64,000 nt of DNA from Herbaspirillum sp. ST 5-3. Lineage in GTDB: Bacteria; Pseudomonadota; Gammaproteobacteria; Burkholderiales; Burkholderiaceae_D. A program made the position numbers and the translations under genes. The notes beneath the pieces were generated by a model. The model had not been told where the DNA came from. It was given only the letters and a program-made list of their open reading frames with translations, and made no database searches. Below, one piece after another: positions 37,268-45,522 of this stretch; the stretch's first letter is position 1; the number at the start of each line of letters is the position of its first letter. The DNA lies in NCBI RefSeq assembly GCF_004804275.1, contig NZ_STGI01000019.1, positions 1 to 64,000 of the forward strand, written 5' to 3'.

Positions 37268-39990
37268 GCCTCCGTCTTTTCGAGGCGACGAAAGCGCCAG
37301 CGCACGACCTTATAGATTTCTGCCGCGACCAGCAGGCTCAGGCCCTCGGCAGCCGCCATGGCGAACTCCCAAGCTGCGATCGGTACGGTGCCGAGCAATA
37401 GCTGGAGAGGCTCCCAATATACAGCGAGCAATTGGATGAAAAATGCAATTAGCGCTGCGCCGAAAAGCCATCGATTGGGCGGCAGCTGATAGATGGGCCG
37501 CTCCGCTGAGCGAAAGGCGAACGCGCTGAAGGCCTGAAACGTGGCATTGACCGTGAAAGCCTCCGTTCGCGCATGCTCGATCGGCGTCCCCATCGACAGT
37601 TCCCAGGCGAATATGGCCAGGGTGCCAGCGGCCATGCCAAGGCCCATGCACATCACCCGCACGAAAGCCGCACGGGTGATCAGGGGATCGCCCGGCGGGC
37701 GTGGCGGACGGGTCATCAGGTCGGGATCCCCCTGTTCAAGGGCCAAGGGCTTGTCGAACACACCTGTTGCCACCAGGTTGATCCACAACAGCATCACGGC
37801 GGTGAGCGGCAGCGGCAAACCGAGAACGAGCGAGCCTGCGACCATCGCAATGTTGCCGACGCAGGTCGCCGTCAAGTACTCCGCCACCTTGCGCAGGTTG
37901 TCGGAGATCGCACGCCCTTCTTCCACGGCGGCGACGATGGTGGCGAAGTTATCGTCGGCAAGTACCATGTCTGCTGCGCCTTTTGCGACCTCGGTGCCGG
38001 TGATGCCCATGGCGATGCCGATGTCCGCTTGGGACAGGGCCGGTGCGTCGTTGACGCCGTCGCCGGTCATCGCAACAATTGCGCCTTTGCGTTGAAGCGC
38101 TTTTACGATGCGCATCTTGTGGGAGGGGTTGACGCGGGCATAGACGGCTGCCCGCTGCACGACATTCTCAAGCTCGTCATCCGTCATCTTCTCCAAGTCA
38201 GCCGCTTCCATCACAGTCTGGCGCTCCCGCAGGATGCCCAACTGGCGCGCAATGGCCGCTGCCGTTGCGCGGTGATCGCCCGTTATCATGGCGACTCGAA
38301 TGCCGGCGGTCTGACATGCCCGGACCGCGGGAATGGCTTCCGGACGCGGTGGATCGATCATTCCAACCAGCCCGACAAGCACCAGTCTTCCGTGCACATA
38401 GTCGGCCGACAGCACTCCGGGATGGTCCACAGCGCGAACTACGCCAAGCGCAAGCGTGCGCAGCGCCTGTTCAGCCATGCCATGCCCGGCGTTGAGCAGG
38501 CTGGCGCGCGCCGCCTCATCGAATTCCAAAATCGTGCCGTCGATCGCCTGATAATGGCTGGCCATCGGCAGGAGTCGTTCCAGCGCTCCCTTCGTGAACG
38601 CTACAAGTTCGCCGTCGGGAGCGCGGTTGAGGGTTGCCATCCATTTGCGTTCCGAGCTGAAGGGAATTTCATCAATGCGGTCCCACTCTTCATGGAATTG
38701 CAACTTCTCCGAAAGCACCCGCAACGCGCCTTCAGTCGGATCACCCAGAACGCGCCACTCGCCGTCGACCTGCTCCAAAATCGAGTCGTTGCACAGCCGG
38801 GCGCAGGCGGCAAGCCAGCGCAACCCGCGCGCTTGCTCGGCAGTCACAGGGATGCCGTTGGCCAGCACGCGGCCACTCGGCTCGTAGCCTGCGCCTTCTA
38901 CGGCAAGGATCTGGCTGCCCATGCTGATCTGCTCGACGGTCATCGCATTGCGCGTCAGCGTGCCGGTCTTGTCCGAGCAGATGATGGTGGCGCTGCCAAG
39001 GCCCTCGACGGCCGGCAGCCGGCGTATCATCGCCTTCCGCCTGGCCATGCGTGTGACGCCGATGGCAAACAGCACCGACACGACGATCGGCAAACCCTCC
39101 GGAATTGCCGCCACCGCCAGGCTGATCGCCACATAGAACATCTCGGCAAAGGGATGGCCGAGCGCCACGCCCAGCGCCAGCACCGTGCCGATGATCATCA
39201 CAACGATGATGCCAAGCCGGCGGCCGAAATCGGCCAGCTTGCGCTGCACCGGGGTCTCCGTGCTCGCCTCGGCCACATCGGAGGTGATCTTGCCCACCTC
39301 GGTGTCCATGCCGGTCGCTACCACGACGGCCCGTCCCCGACCGGATACCACGGCTGTGCTCATGAACGCCATGTTGACCTGATCGCCCAGCGGCAGATGC
39401 CCTTCCCCCTCGATTGCCTTGCTGTCCTTGGGCACAGGCAGCGACTCACCCGTCAATTCCGCCTCGGCGATCGCCAGTTCGCTTGCGTGAATGATCCTCG
39501 CATCGGCTGCGACGCGGTCGCCAGACTCAAGGAGCAGGATATCGCCCGCAACGACTTCGCTCGCTGGAATCTCTTCCACCCGGCCGGCTCGCATGACCCG
39601 GGCTCGCGAGCTTGTCAGCCGCTGTAACGCAGCGATCGCCCCCGCGGCGCGTTGTTCGAGCACATAACCGAGCGTGGCGTTGATGAACACGATAGCCAGA
39701 ATCACGTATACATCGAGACCTTTTTCCATGAAAAAGGCGATCACTGCCGCAGCCAGCAGGATGAGAATCAGGGGACTTTTGAATTGCTCCAGGAAAATCG
39801 CCAGCCGGGAGCGACCGCGCTTGACGGCCAGCTGATTCGGGCCATGTGTCGCAAGACGTCGTCTGGATTCCTTGAAATCGAGCCCGCTCTCGGTAGTATC
39901 GAGTGACGAGAGTACAGCATCAGGGGGCAAGGTAAACCAGGGAGTGTTAGTAGATGCGCTGTGGTGCGGCGTGCGGTGTTGCGATGGCAT
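37264..39990 (-). CDS. P-type cation-transporting ATPase (P2-like)
   Basis: 908 aa. N-terminal cation ATPase domain, actuator loop TGES (AELTGESLPVPKD), TM4 motif AAIPEGLPIVVSV, the phosphorylation motif DKTGTLTRN, the KGA nucleotide motif, TGDGVNDAPAL and about ten transmembrane helices. The PEGLP sequence points to the Ca2+/PMR-type (P2A-like) or CtpF-like group. The TM6 segment is 'LLWINLVATGVFDKPLALE' where SERCA has NLVTDG, so one of the usual Ca2+ ligand positions is changed and the transported ion is uncertain. AAGGAG precedes the ATG. Confidence 0.85.
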   Translation of the reverse strand: MPSQHRTPHHSASTNTPWFTLPPDAVLSSLDTTESGLDFKESRRRLATHGPNQLAVKRGRSRLAIFLEQFKSPLILILLAAAVIAFFMEKGLDVYVILAIVFINATLGYVLEQRAAGAIAALQRLTSSRARVMRAGRVEEIPASEVVAGDILLLESGDRVAADARIIHASELAIAEAELTGESLPVPKDSKAIEGEGHLPLGDQVNMAFMSTAVVSGRGRAVVVATGMDTEVGKITSDVAEASTETPVQRKLADFGRRLGIIVVMIIGTVLALGVALGHPFAEMFYVAISLAVAAIPEGLPIVVSVLFAIGVTRMARRKAMIRRLPAVEGLGSATIICSDKTGTLTRNAMTVEQISMGSQILAVEGAGYEPSGRVLANGIPVTAEQARGLRWLAACARLCNDSILEQVDGEWRVLGDPTEGALRVLSEKLQFHEEWDRIDEIPFSSERKWMATLNRAPDGELVAFTKGALERLLPMASHYQAIDGTILEFDEAARASLLNAGHGMAEQALRTLALGVVRAVDHPGVLSADYVHGRLVLVGLVGMIDPPRPEAIPAVRACQTAGIRVAMITGDHRATAAAIARQLGILRERQTVMEAADLEKMTDDELENVVQRAAVYARVNPSHKMRIVKALQRKGAIVAMTGDGVNDAPALSQADIGIAMGITGTEVAKGAADMVLADDNFATIVAAVEEGRAISDNLRKVAEYLTATCVGNIAMVAGSLVLGLPLPLTAVMLLWINLVATGVFDKPLALEQGDPDLMTRPPRPPGDPLITRAAFVRVMCMGLGMAAGTLAIFAWELSMGTPIEHARTEAFTVNATFQAFSAFAFRSAERPIYQLPPNRWLFGAALIAFFIQLLAVYWEPLQLLLGTVPIAAWEFAMAAAEGLSLLVAAEIYKVVRWRFRRLEKTEA

Positions 39991-40813
39991 GCTTCACTCC
40001 TTCTGGCTTTCAATCCGGCGCAGGTTCCGTGAGAATCGCTTCGACCGGCGCCGGAGCGGATCGCCCGTCTTTACTTTAATCTTGGCATCATTTATTCGGT
40101 GACCGCATCAACGTTACAGTCTATCCAGACGACGGCACAAATGGCCCTGCCTTATACCTGTCTCTGACTTTCCGCAAATTTGCGTAGCTTGTTTTGTACT
40201 TTTCTTTCGATAACAAGAAAAGTTTCCCCTGTCGATCAAACTAGGGGTCACTTCCTAGGGTCTGTCTGGCAGGGCAAAACTGAAGCAGATGAGTCGATAG
40301 GCGGTGGGTCGAACTGATTTATCCGGGAAACAATGACGTCAGCAGAAACGCCTATTCCGGGAAACTTGCGACGAGGGCATGCGTAGTTTGATCATCGACG
40401 GATGCTTCACGGCGTACCGTGAAGGCTGAAGACTGGGGCGCTTTGGCGCGACGTATCCCTGCGCGTATTTATTGTTTGCACTTTGAAATGATGCAGAAAA
40501 TTGTCCGGCCCCTTTCTTTGGTCCGCACTTCGGTACACAAAATACTTTTAGATTGACCAAAGCACAGCCCCAATCCCGAGTTACCGGCGATTCTCAACAT
40601 TCTGCATTGAAAGTAAATTCCGGGGCAGCGAGTGCATTGATTTTAGTCAAAGGAAGAATTTCCTTATAGATCATGCACATAAAGAACCTTGTTCTGCGTT
40701 ATCCACAGAAATATCCACGCAAAATGTGGGCAAGTCATCGGACTCATCATCGACACGGGAATGTTCGCGTGTCGATGATGAAGCCGGCGCTCATGTGATG
40801 TCGCGGACTGTCG
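39991..40813. other. Intergenic region with regulatory repeat copy 1
   Basis: 823 bp between the ATPase gene and the small gene, both transcribed leftwards. The right half contains the first copy of the ~103-bp repeat. The middle (about 40250-40600) has no credible gene. A 15-bp palindromic stretch, ATCATCGACACGGG and CGTGTCGATGAT (about 40745-40780), forms a strong hairpin after the small gene's stop and may terminate it. Confidence 0.4.
40633..40735. repeat. FNR-box/DnaA-box repeat, copy 1
   Basis: An ungapped alignment to 41114-41216 (offset 481 bp) shows about 70% identity over 103 bp by eye. It contains an FNR-like box TTGATTTTAGTCAA (40637-40650), AATTTCCTT, and a perfect DnaA box TTATCCACA (40699-40707) followed by GAA. 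It lies downstream of the small gene and upstream of the ATPase gene. Confidence 0.6.
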
Positions 40814-41035
40814 TCAGGCTTCGACCCCGGCGAGCAGGCGATGTGCGAGCGCCTTGGCCTGCTCCAGCGCTTGCTCCGGACTGTCCGAAACGGCTTCGAC
40901 GGTGTGCTGCGTGTCGTCGCTGCCTGCGCCGCGCTCGCGGCTGAGCATGACCACGCCGCGGAACTTGCCGTCGTCCTGCTCCTGAATATCCGCCTGCGCT
41001 ATCCAATCCGCCTTGGTGTATTTGATGACTGTCAT
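40814..41035 (-). CDS. Small unknown protein, 73 aa
   Basis: MTVIKYTKADWIAQADIQEQ, then 'VVMLSRERGAGSDDTQHTVE' and a helical C-terminus (SPEQALEQAKALAHRLLAG). An excellent ribosome site (AAGGAGG) lies 5 bp before the ATG at 41035. A small acidic cytosolic protein with a beta then alpha layout. An FNR-like box sits 83 bp upstream in repeat copy 2, so expression may rise at low oxygen. Family not recognised. Confidence 0.75.
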   Translation of the reverse strand: MTVIKYTKADWIAQADIQEQDDGKFRGVVMLSRERGAGSDDTQHTVEAVSDSPEQALEQAKALAHRLLAGVEA

Positions 41036-41113
41036 CACTGCCTCCTTCACGCATGAGCGTAGGACTGTGCAAGGCAGGAGATGTTCAGACCGCGCGCTTT
41101 CCAACGCAAGGCA

Positions 41114-41216
41114 TGCCTTGATTTTGATCAGACTGAAAATTTCCTTGCGGATCATGGAGATAGGCATGCTTGTCCTGGCTTATCCACAGAATTAGCCACA
41201 GGAAATGTGAGTAAGT
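41114..41216. repeat. FNR-box/DnaA-box repeat, copy 2
   Basis: Second copy of the repeat: FNR-like box TTGATTTTGATCAG (41118-41131), AATTTCCTT, and TTATCCACA (41180-41188) followed by GAA. The inner spacing is identical to copy 1. It lies just upstream of the 73-aa gene and may serve as its promoter region. Confidence 0.6.
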
Positions 41217-41435
41217 GAAATACCCCTGACGACCGCTGCGATCTCTCGCATTAAAGTCAGTTGGAACAGCCAGGCTGGACACGGTGTAGAACGCTCTTTC
41301 TGATCGTGCGTATTGCGGCGGTAAAGTTGTTCTTTTTCGCAGCCTGGACGTCACTGCTGAATGGCTGCAACCACCGGCTGGAAAACGGTGACGACCGGAC
41401 GCTCGTTATTATGAAGGTGGGGGATGCCTGAGAAC

Positions 41436-41613
41436 GGCCGATTGTGTTGAAAAACTTCGGAGAAATATTGGTCGGCTATCGGTAGGAGCGAACTAAGTCG
41501 CCGAAGGACAGAAAAAGCGCTGCCTTTTAATGGACTGATTTATTCAACAACTCGCAGTGCTGCAGTCGATTCGACTTCGATATTTGCTGCAGGATTTTTC
41601 AACAGAATCGGCC
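41436..41613. mobile_element. MITE-like element with terminal inverted repeats
   Basis: GGCCGATTGTGTTGAAAAAC at the left (41436-41455) and GGCCGATTCTGTTGAAAAAT reading inward from the right (41594-41613) are inverted terminal repeats differing at two positions in 20. The 178-bp interior has no gene. No clear target duplication flanks it. Size and ends fit a miniature transposable element derived from an insertion sequence. Confidence 0.6.
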
Positions 41614-41636
41614 AAAAGCGGGCATACAACTACATT

Positions 41637-41662
41637 AAAAAGCGACTACTCGGTCGCTTTTT
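41637..41662. terminator. Bidirectional terminator-like hairpin
   Basis: AAAAGCGAC and GTCGCTTTT flanked by A and T give a stem with a 6-base loop and a T-run on the plus strand. It lies 24 bp right of the MITE-like element and 71 bp before the OsmC-YcaO ATG. There is no plus-strand gene before it, so it may end an unannotated transcript or insulate the gene. Confidence 0.5.
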
Positions 41663-41732
41663 CGTTGCGGGACGCGCGCTTGACGGATAATAGCGGCCAC
41701 ATCATTTTGAGCACCATTTTTGGAAATCTCGC

Positions 41733-43949
41733 ATGGAAATCAAGGTCAATTTTCTCGATAAGCTTCGTCTCGAAGCCAAGTTTGATGATTTCACGGTGGT
41801 GGCCGACCAGCCTATCCGCTATAAGGGCGATGGCTCGGCGCCCGGGCCTTTCGATTACTTTCTGGCCTCATCGGCCTTGTGTGCAGCCTACTTTGTCAAA
41901 TTGTATTGCGTGACTCGCAACATCCCAACCGAAAATATCCGCCTGTCGCAGAATAATATTGTCGATCCGGAAAACCGTTACCAGCAGATTTTCAAGATTC
42001 AGGTCGAGTTGCCGGCGGATATCTCTGACAAGGACCGTCAAGGTATCCTGCGCTCCATCGATCGTTGTACGGTGAAAAAAGTGGTGCAAACCGGACCCGA
42101 GTTTGTGATCGAAGAGGTAGAGAACCTGGATGCCGATGCGCAGGCCTTGCTGACCTTGAAGCCGGCTGCCGACGCCAGCACCTATATTGCGGGCAAGGAT
42201 CTGCCACTGGAGCAAACCATCGCCAATATGTCGGGCGTTTTGGCGGGCCTGGGCATCAAGATTGAAATCGCGTCGTGGCGCAATATCGTTCCCAATGTGT
42301 GGTCGCTGCATATCCGCGATGCGCACTCGCCGATGTGTTTTACCAACGGCAAGGGAGCGACCAAGGAAAGCGCGTTGGCGTCGGCGTTGGGAGAGTATAT
42401 CGAGCGACTCAATAACAACCATTTCTACGCCGGTTCATTTTGGGGTGAAGACATCGCCAATGCGGCGTTTGTCCATTACCCGAATGAGCGCTGGTTCAAG
42501 CCGGGTCGCAAAGATGCGCTGCCGGCTGAAATTCTCGATGAATACTGCTTGAGCATTTACGATCCCGATGGCGAGCTACGTGCCTCGCACCTGGTCGACA
42601 CCAACTCCGGCAATGTGGGGCGCGGCATCTGTTCGCTGCCCTTTGTGCGGCGGTCGGACGGTGAAGTGGTGTATTTCCCGTCCAATCTGGTCGAAAACCT
42701 CTACGCCAGCAACGGCATGAGTGCCGGTAATACACTGGCCGAAGCGCAAGTGCAGTGCCTGTCCGAGATTTTCGAACGCGCGGTAAAGCGTGAGATCCTG
42801 GAAGGCGAAATGGCACTGCCGGATGTGCCGCACGACGTGCTGGCGAAATACCCTCGCATTCTGGCCGGCATACAGGGGTTGGAAGAGCAAGGCTTTCCGG
42901 TGCTGGTGAAGGATGCGTCGCTGGGTGGAACCTATCCGGTGATGTGCGTCACCTTGATGAACCCGCGAACTGGCGGCGTCTTTGCCTCGTTCGGCGCGCA
43001 CCCAAGCTTCGAGGTTGCGCTGGAACGGAGTCTGACGGAATTGCTGCAGGGTCGCAGTTTCGAAGGCCTGAACGATCTGCCTCAGCCCACCTTTGAAAGC
43101 AACGCGGTGACTGAGCCAAACAACTTTGTTGAACACTTCATTGATTCCAGCGGTGTCGTGTCGTGGCGCTTTTTCAGTGCCAAAGCGAATTTCGATTTTG
43201 TCGAGTGGGATTTTTCCGGCCAGGGCCAAAACGACAAAATGAGTTCCAATGCCGATGAAGCCGCGACCTTGCTCGGCATTCTTGAAGACATGGGCAAAGA
43301 AGTGTACATGGCGGTGCATGACCAGCTGGGCGCCATTGCTTGCCGGATTCTGGTGCCAGGCTATTCGGAAATTTATCCTGTAGAAGATCTGATCTGGGAC
43401 AACACTAACAAGGCGCTGTTGTTCCGCGAAGATATCCTGAACCTGCATCGCCTGGACGACGCCAGCCTGGAAGCACTGCTGGAGCGTTTGAATAACAATG
43501 AGCTCGATGAATACTCCGATATCGCCACCTTGATCGGCATCGAATTTGACGAGAATACGGAATGGGGGCAGCTGACCGTTCTCGAGTTGAAGCTGCTCAT
43601 TCATCTCGCCTTGCAGCAACTCGAGGAGGCACACGACCTGGTGGGCGCCTTCTTGCAGTACAACGACAACACGGTCGAGCGCGGATTGTTTTATCAAGCC
43701 TTGAACGTGGTGCTGGAGGTGCTGCTCGATGACGAGCTGGAACTGGACGATTACGTCGTCAACTTCCGCCGCATGTTTGGCAATGCACGGATGGACGCGG
43801 TGCTAGGCTCAGTGGACGGCAGCGTGCGCTTCCATGGCCTGACGCCAACCAGCATGAAACTGGAGGGGCTCGACAGGCACCGCCGCCTGATCGACAGCTA
43901 TAAAAAACTGCATATGGCGCGGGCCAACGTAGCCGCTATAGGCAGTTAG
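41733..43949 (+). CDS. OsmC-YcaO fusion protein
   Basis: 738 aa. Residues 1-140 are an OsmC/Ohr-like domain ('DYFLASSALCAAYFVKLYCV', with Cys at both expected positions), residues about 165-560 are the YcaO domain ('FTNGKGATKESALASALGEY', 'AEAQVQCLSEIFERAVKREI', 'FGAHPSFEVALERSLTELLQ'), and the C-terminal part is helical. YcaO enzymes use ATP to modify peptide backbones; E. coli YcaO influences RimO-dependent ribosome methylthiolation. The OsmC fusion suggests a link to thiol or peroxide chemistry. Stand-alone gene. Confidence 0.88.
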   Translation: MEIKVNFLDKLRLEAKFDDFTVVADQPIRYKGDGSAPGPFDYFLASSALCAAYFVKLYCVTRNIPTENIRLSQNNIVDPENRYQQIFKIQVELPADISDKDRQGILRSIDRCTVKKVVQTGPEFVIEEVENLDADAQALLTLKPAADASTYIAGKDLPLEQTIANMSGVLAGLGIKIEIASWRNIVPNVWSLHIRDAHSPMCFTNGKGATKESALASALGEYIERLNNNHFYAGSFWGEDIANAAFVHYPNERWFKPGRKDALPAEILDEYCLSIYDPDGELRASHLVDTNSGNVGRGICSLPFVRRSDGEVVYFPSNLVENLYASNGMSAGNTLAEAQVQCLSEIFERAVKREILEGEMALPDVPHDVLAKYPRILAGIQGLEEQGFPVLVKDASLGGTYPVMCVTLMNPRTGGVFASFGAHPSFEVALERSLTELLQGRSFEGLNDLPQPTFESNAVTEPNNFVEHFIDSSGVVSWRFFSAKANFDFVEWDFSGQGQNDKMSSNADEAATLLGILEDMGKEVYMAVHDQLGAIACRILVPGYSEIYPVEDLIWDNTNKALLFREDILNLHRLDDASLEALLERLNNNELDEYSDIATLIGIEFDENTEWGQLTVLELKLLIHLALQQLEEAHDLVGAFLQYNDNTVERGLFYQALNVVLEVLLDDELELDDYVVNFRRMFGNARMDAVLGSVDGSVRFHGLTPTSMKLEGLDRHRRLIDSYKKLHMARANVAAIGS

Positions 43950-43997
43950 AAAAATCAGATGCTAAGCGGCGTTCCGTCCGACTGACTTTAATACTAG

Positions 43998-44372
43998 CTA
44001 TGTGAATTCGACCTGTTCGATGGTGCGCAGCAGCGTGGTCGGATTGAAGGGCTTGACGATGTAGCCGGCGGCACCGTGTTGTACCGCTTCCATGACCGAT
44101 GCGCGGTCGCTGTTGCCGGTGACCATCAGCACCTCGGTGCCGGGCAATTGTTCGCGGATGCGCTTGAGCACGTCGAGGCCGCTGCAGTCCGGCATCGTGA
44201 TATCGAGGCAAATCAGTTTCGGCCTGAGTTTTGCCGCCAGCTCCAGCCCGAGCTGTCCGCTGCCCGCGACGCCGACCACATCGTATTTATGTTCCATCAG
44301 AATGTGGCGCAGCATCGCGCGGCTGACGTCGTTGTCGTCAATAACGAGGACCGACACCTGGGATGGGTTCAT
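43998..44372 (-). CDS. Single-domain response regulator
   Basis: 124 aa receiver domain only: acidic pair DD (VLVIDDNDVSR), phospho-Asp in LICLDITMPDCSG, Thr in LMVTGN and Lys in YIVKPF. No output domain. Its ATG lies 1 bp after the HD-GYP stop, so it is the third gene of the kinase/HD-GYP/RR operon. It may shuttle phosphate from the hybrid kinase or its Hpt domain to a partner. Confidence 0.9.
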   Translation of the reverse strand: MNPSQVSVLVIDDNDVSRAMLRHILMEHKYDVVGVAGSGQLGLELAAKLRPKLICLDITMPDCSGLDVLKRIREQLPGTEVLMVTGNSDRASVMEAVQHGAAGYIVKPFNPTTLLRTIEQVEFT

Positions 44373-44373
44373 G

Positions 44374-45507
44374 TCATGCAACCGATTGCTGCGCGAATTC
44401 GACGTGGTCGTCGCTGTACTGTCGCGCGATTTCAAGGAACTGGTGTTCGATCTCGATGAAGGCGTCGAACACATCCGGGTCGAAATGGCTGGCGCGCCCC
44501 TTGCGGATGATGGCCACCGATTCCTCGTGACTGAACGGTGGCTTGTACACGCGGCGCGAAATCAGCGCGTCGTAGACATCGGCCAATGCCATCAGGCGCG
44601 CGGCCACTGGAATCGCGTCGCCCTTCAGGCCTTGCGGGTAGCCACTGCCGTCCCATTTCTCGTGATGCGAATAGGCGATGTCGCGCGCGAAGGCGAGAAA
44701 GCCGTTGCTGCCGCCGAGATGCTTTTCCACCGCGATGATGGCGTCGCGTCCGTACACGGCATGCAGCTTCATAGTCTCGAATTCATCCGGATCGAGCTTG
44801 CCCGGCTTGAGCAGGATGCGGTCGGGCACGCCAACCTTGCCGATATCGTGCAGCGGCGCCGACTTGAACAGCAGGTCGATGTTTTCCTCGGTCAGCACGG
44901 CTGAAAAACGCGGATGGTCGCGCAGCTTGCGTGCCAGCGCGGCGACATAGGCCTGCGTGCGGCGGATGTGATTGCCGGTTTCATTGTCGCGCGTTTCCGC
45001 CAGCGAGGCCATCGCGAGAATGGTGGCTTCCTGCATCTGCATGACCTGACGCGTGCGCTCGGCGACCAGGTGTTCGAGATGGGTATTCTGGTCCTTGAGG
45101 AACTGGCGCGCCTTCTTCAGGCTGAGCTGCGTCGCGACGCGCGCCAGCACGATGGGCGGGCTGATCGGCTTGGGAATGTAGTCCACCGCGCCCAGGCTCA
45201 AGCCCATTTCCTCGTCTTCCTGCTGGGTCTTGGCGGTGAGGAACATGACCGGGATATCGGCGGTTTCGGGTGCGGCCTTCAGGCGGCGGCAGGTTTCATA
45301 GCCGTCCAGCTCCGGCATCATCACGTCGAGCAGGATCAGGTCGGGGTAGGGCGGCGCGGAGGCGATCTGCAGCGCCTTGAGGCCGTTGGTGGCGATCTTC
45401 AGCTTGTACTTGTCCTTCAGCAGCGCCGACAGCAACGAGATATTGTCCGGCGTGTCGTCCACGATCAGGATGGTTTGCTTGCGCAGACTGTCGAACGGAA
45501 TACCCAT
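44374..45507 (-). CDS. Response regulator with HD-GYP phosphodiesterase domain
   Basis: 377 aa. Receiver domain (1-125, Asp in LILLDVMMPELDG), a coiled linker (about 130-155) and an HD-GYP domain with HDIGKVGVPD and 'HHEKWDGSGYPQGL', all key residues present. It should hydrolyse cyclic di-GMP when phosphorylated. It lies 15 bp after the hybrid kinase gene. Confidence 0.93.
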   Translation of the reverse strand: MGIPFDSLRKQTILIVDDTPDNISLLSALLKDKYKLKIATNGLKALQIASAPPYPDLILLDVMMPELDGYETCRRLKAAPETADIPVMFLTAKTQQEDEEMGLSLGAVDYIPKPISPPIVLARVATQLSLKKARQFLKDQNTHLEHLVAERTRQVMQMQEATILAMASLAETRDNETGNHIRRTQAYVAALARKLRDHPRFSAVLTEENIDLLFKSAPLHDIGKVGVPDRILLKPGKLDPDEFETMKLHAVYGRDAIIAVEKHLGGSNGFLAFARDIAYSHHEKWDGSGYPQGLKGDAIPVAARLMALADVYDALISRRVYKPPFSHEESVAIIRKGRASHFDPDVFDAFIEIEHQFLEIARQYSDDHVEFAQQSVA

Positions 45508-45522
45508 CTGGACGCTCCTCTG

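Larger units (their letters stand above)
41036..41732. other. Intergenic region before the OsmC-YcaO gene
   Basis: 697 bp holding repeat copy 2, the MITE-like element and a terminator-like hairpin. The rest (about 41220-41430) shows no gene. The promoter of the OsmC-YcaO gene must lie downstream of or inside the hairpin region. Confidence 0.4.

Noticed and set aside
37573-39627. A 684-codon open frame on the plus strand
   Set aside because: It is antisense to the P-type ATPase; composition is His/Arg-rich and unnatural.
40339-40560. A 73-codon minus-strand frame in the ATPase upstream region
   Set aside because: Composition is non-protein-like, and it has no ribosome site or neighbour support.
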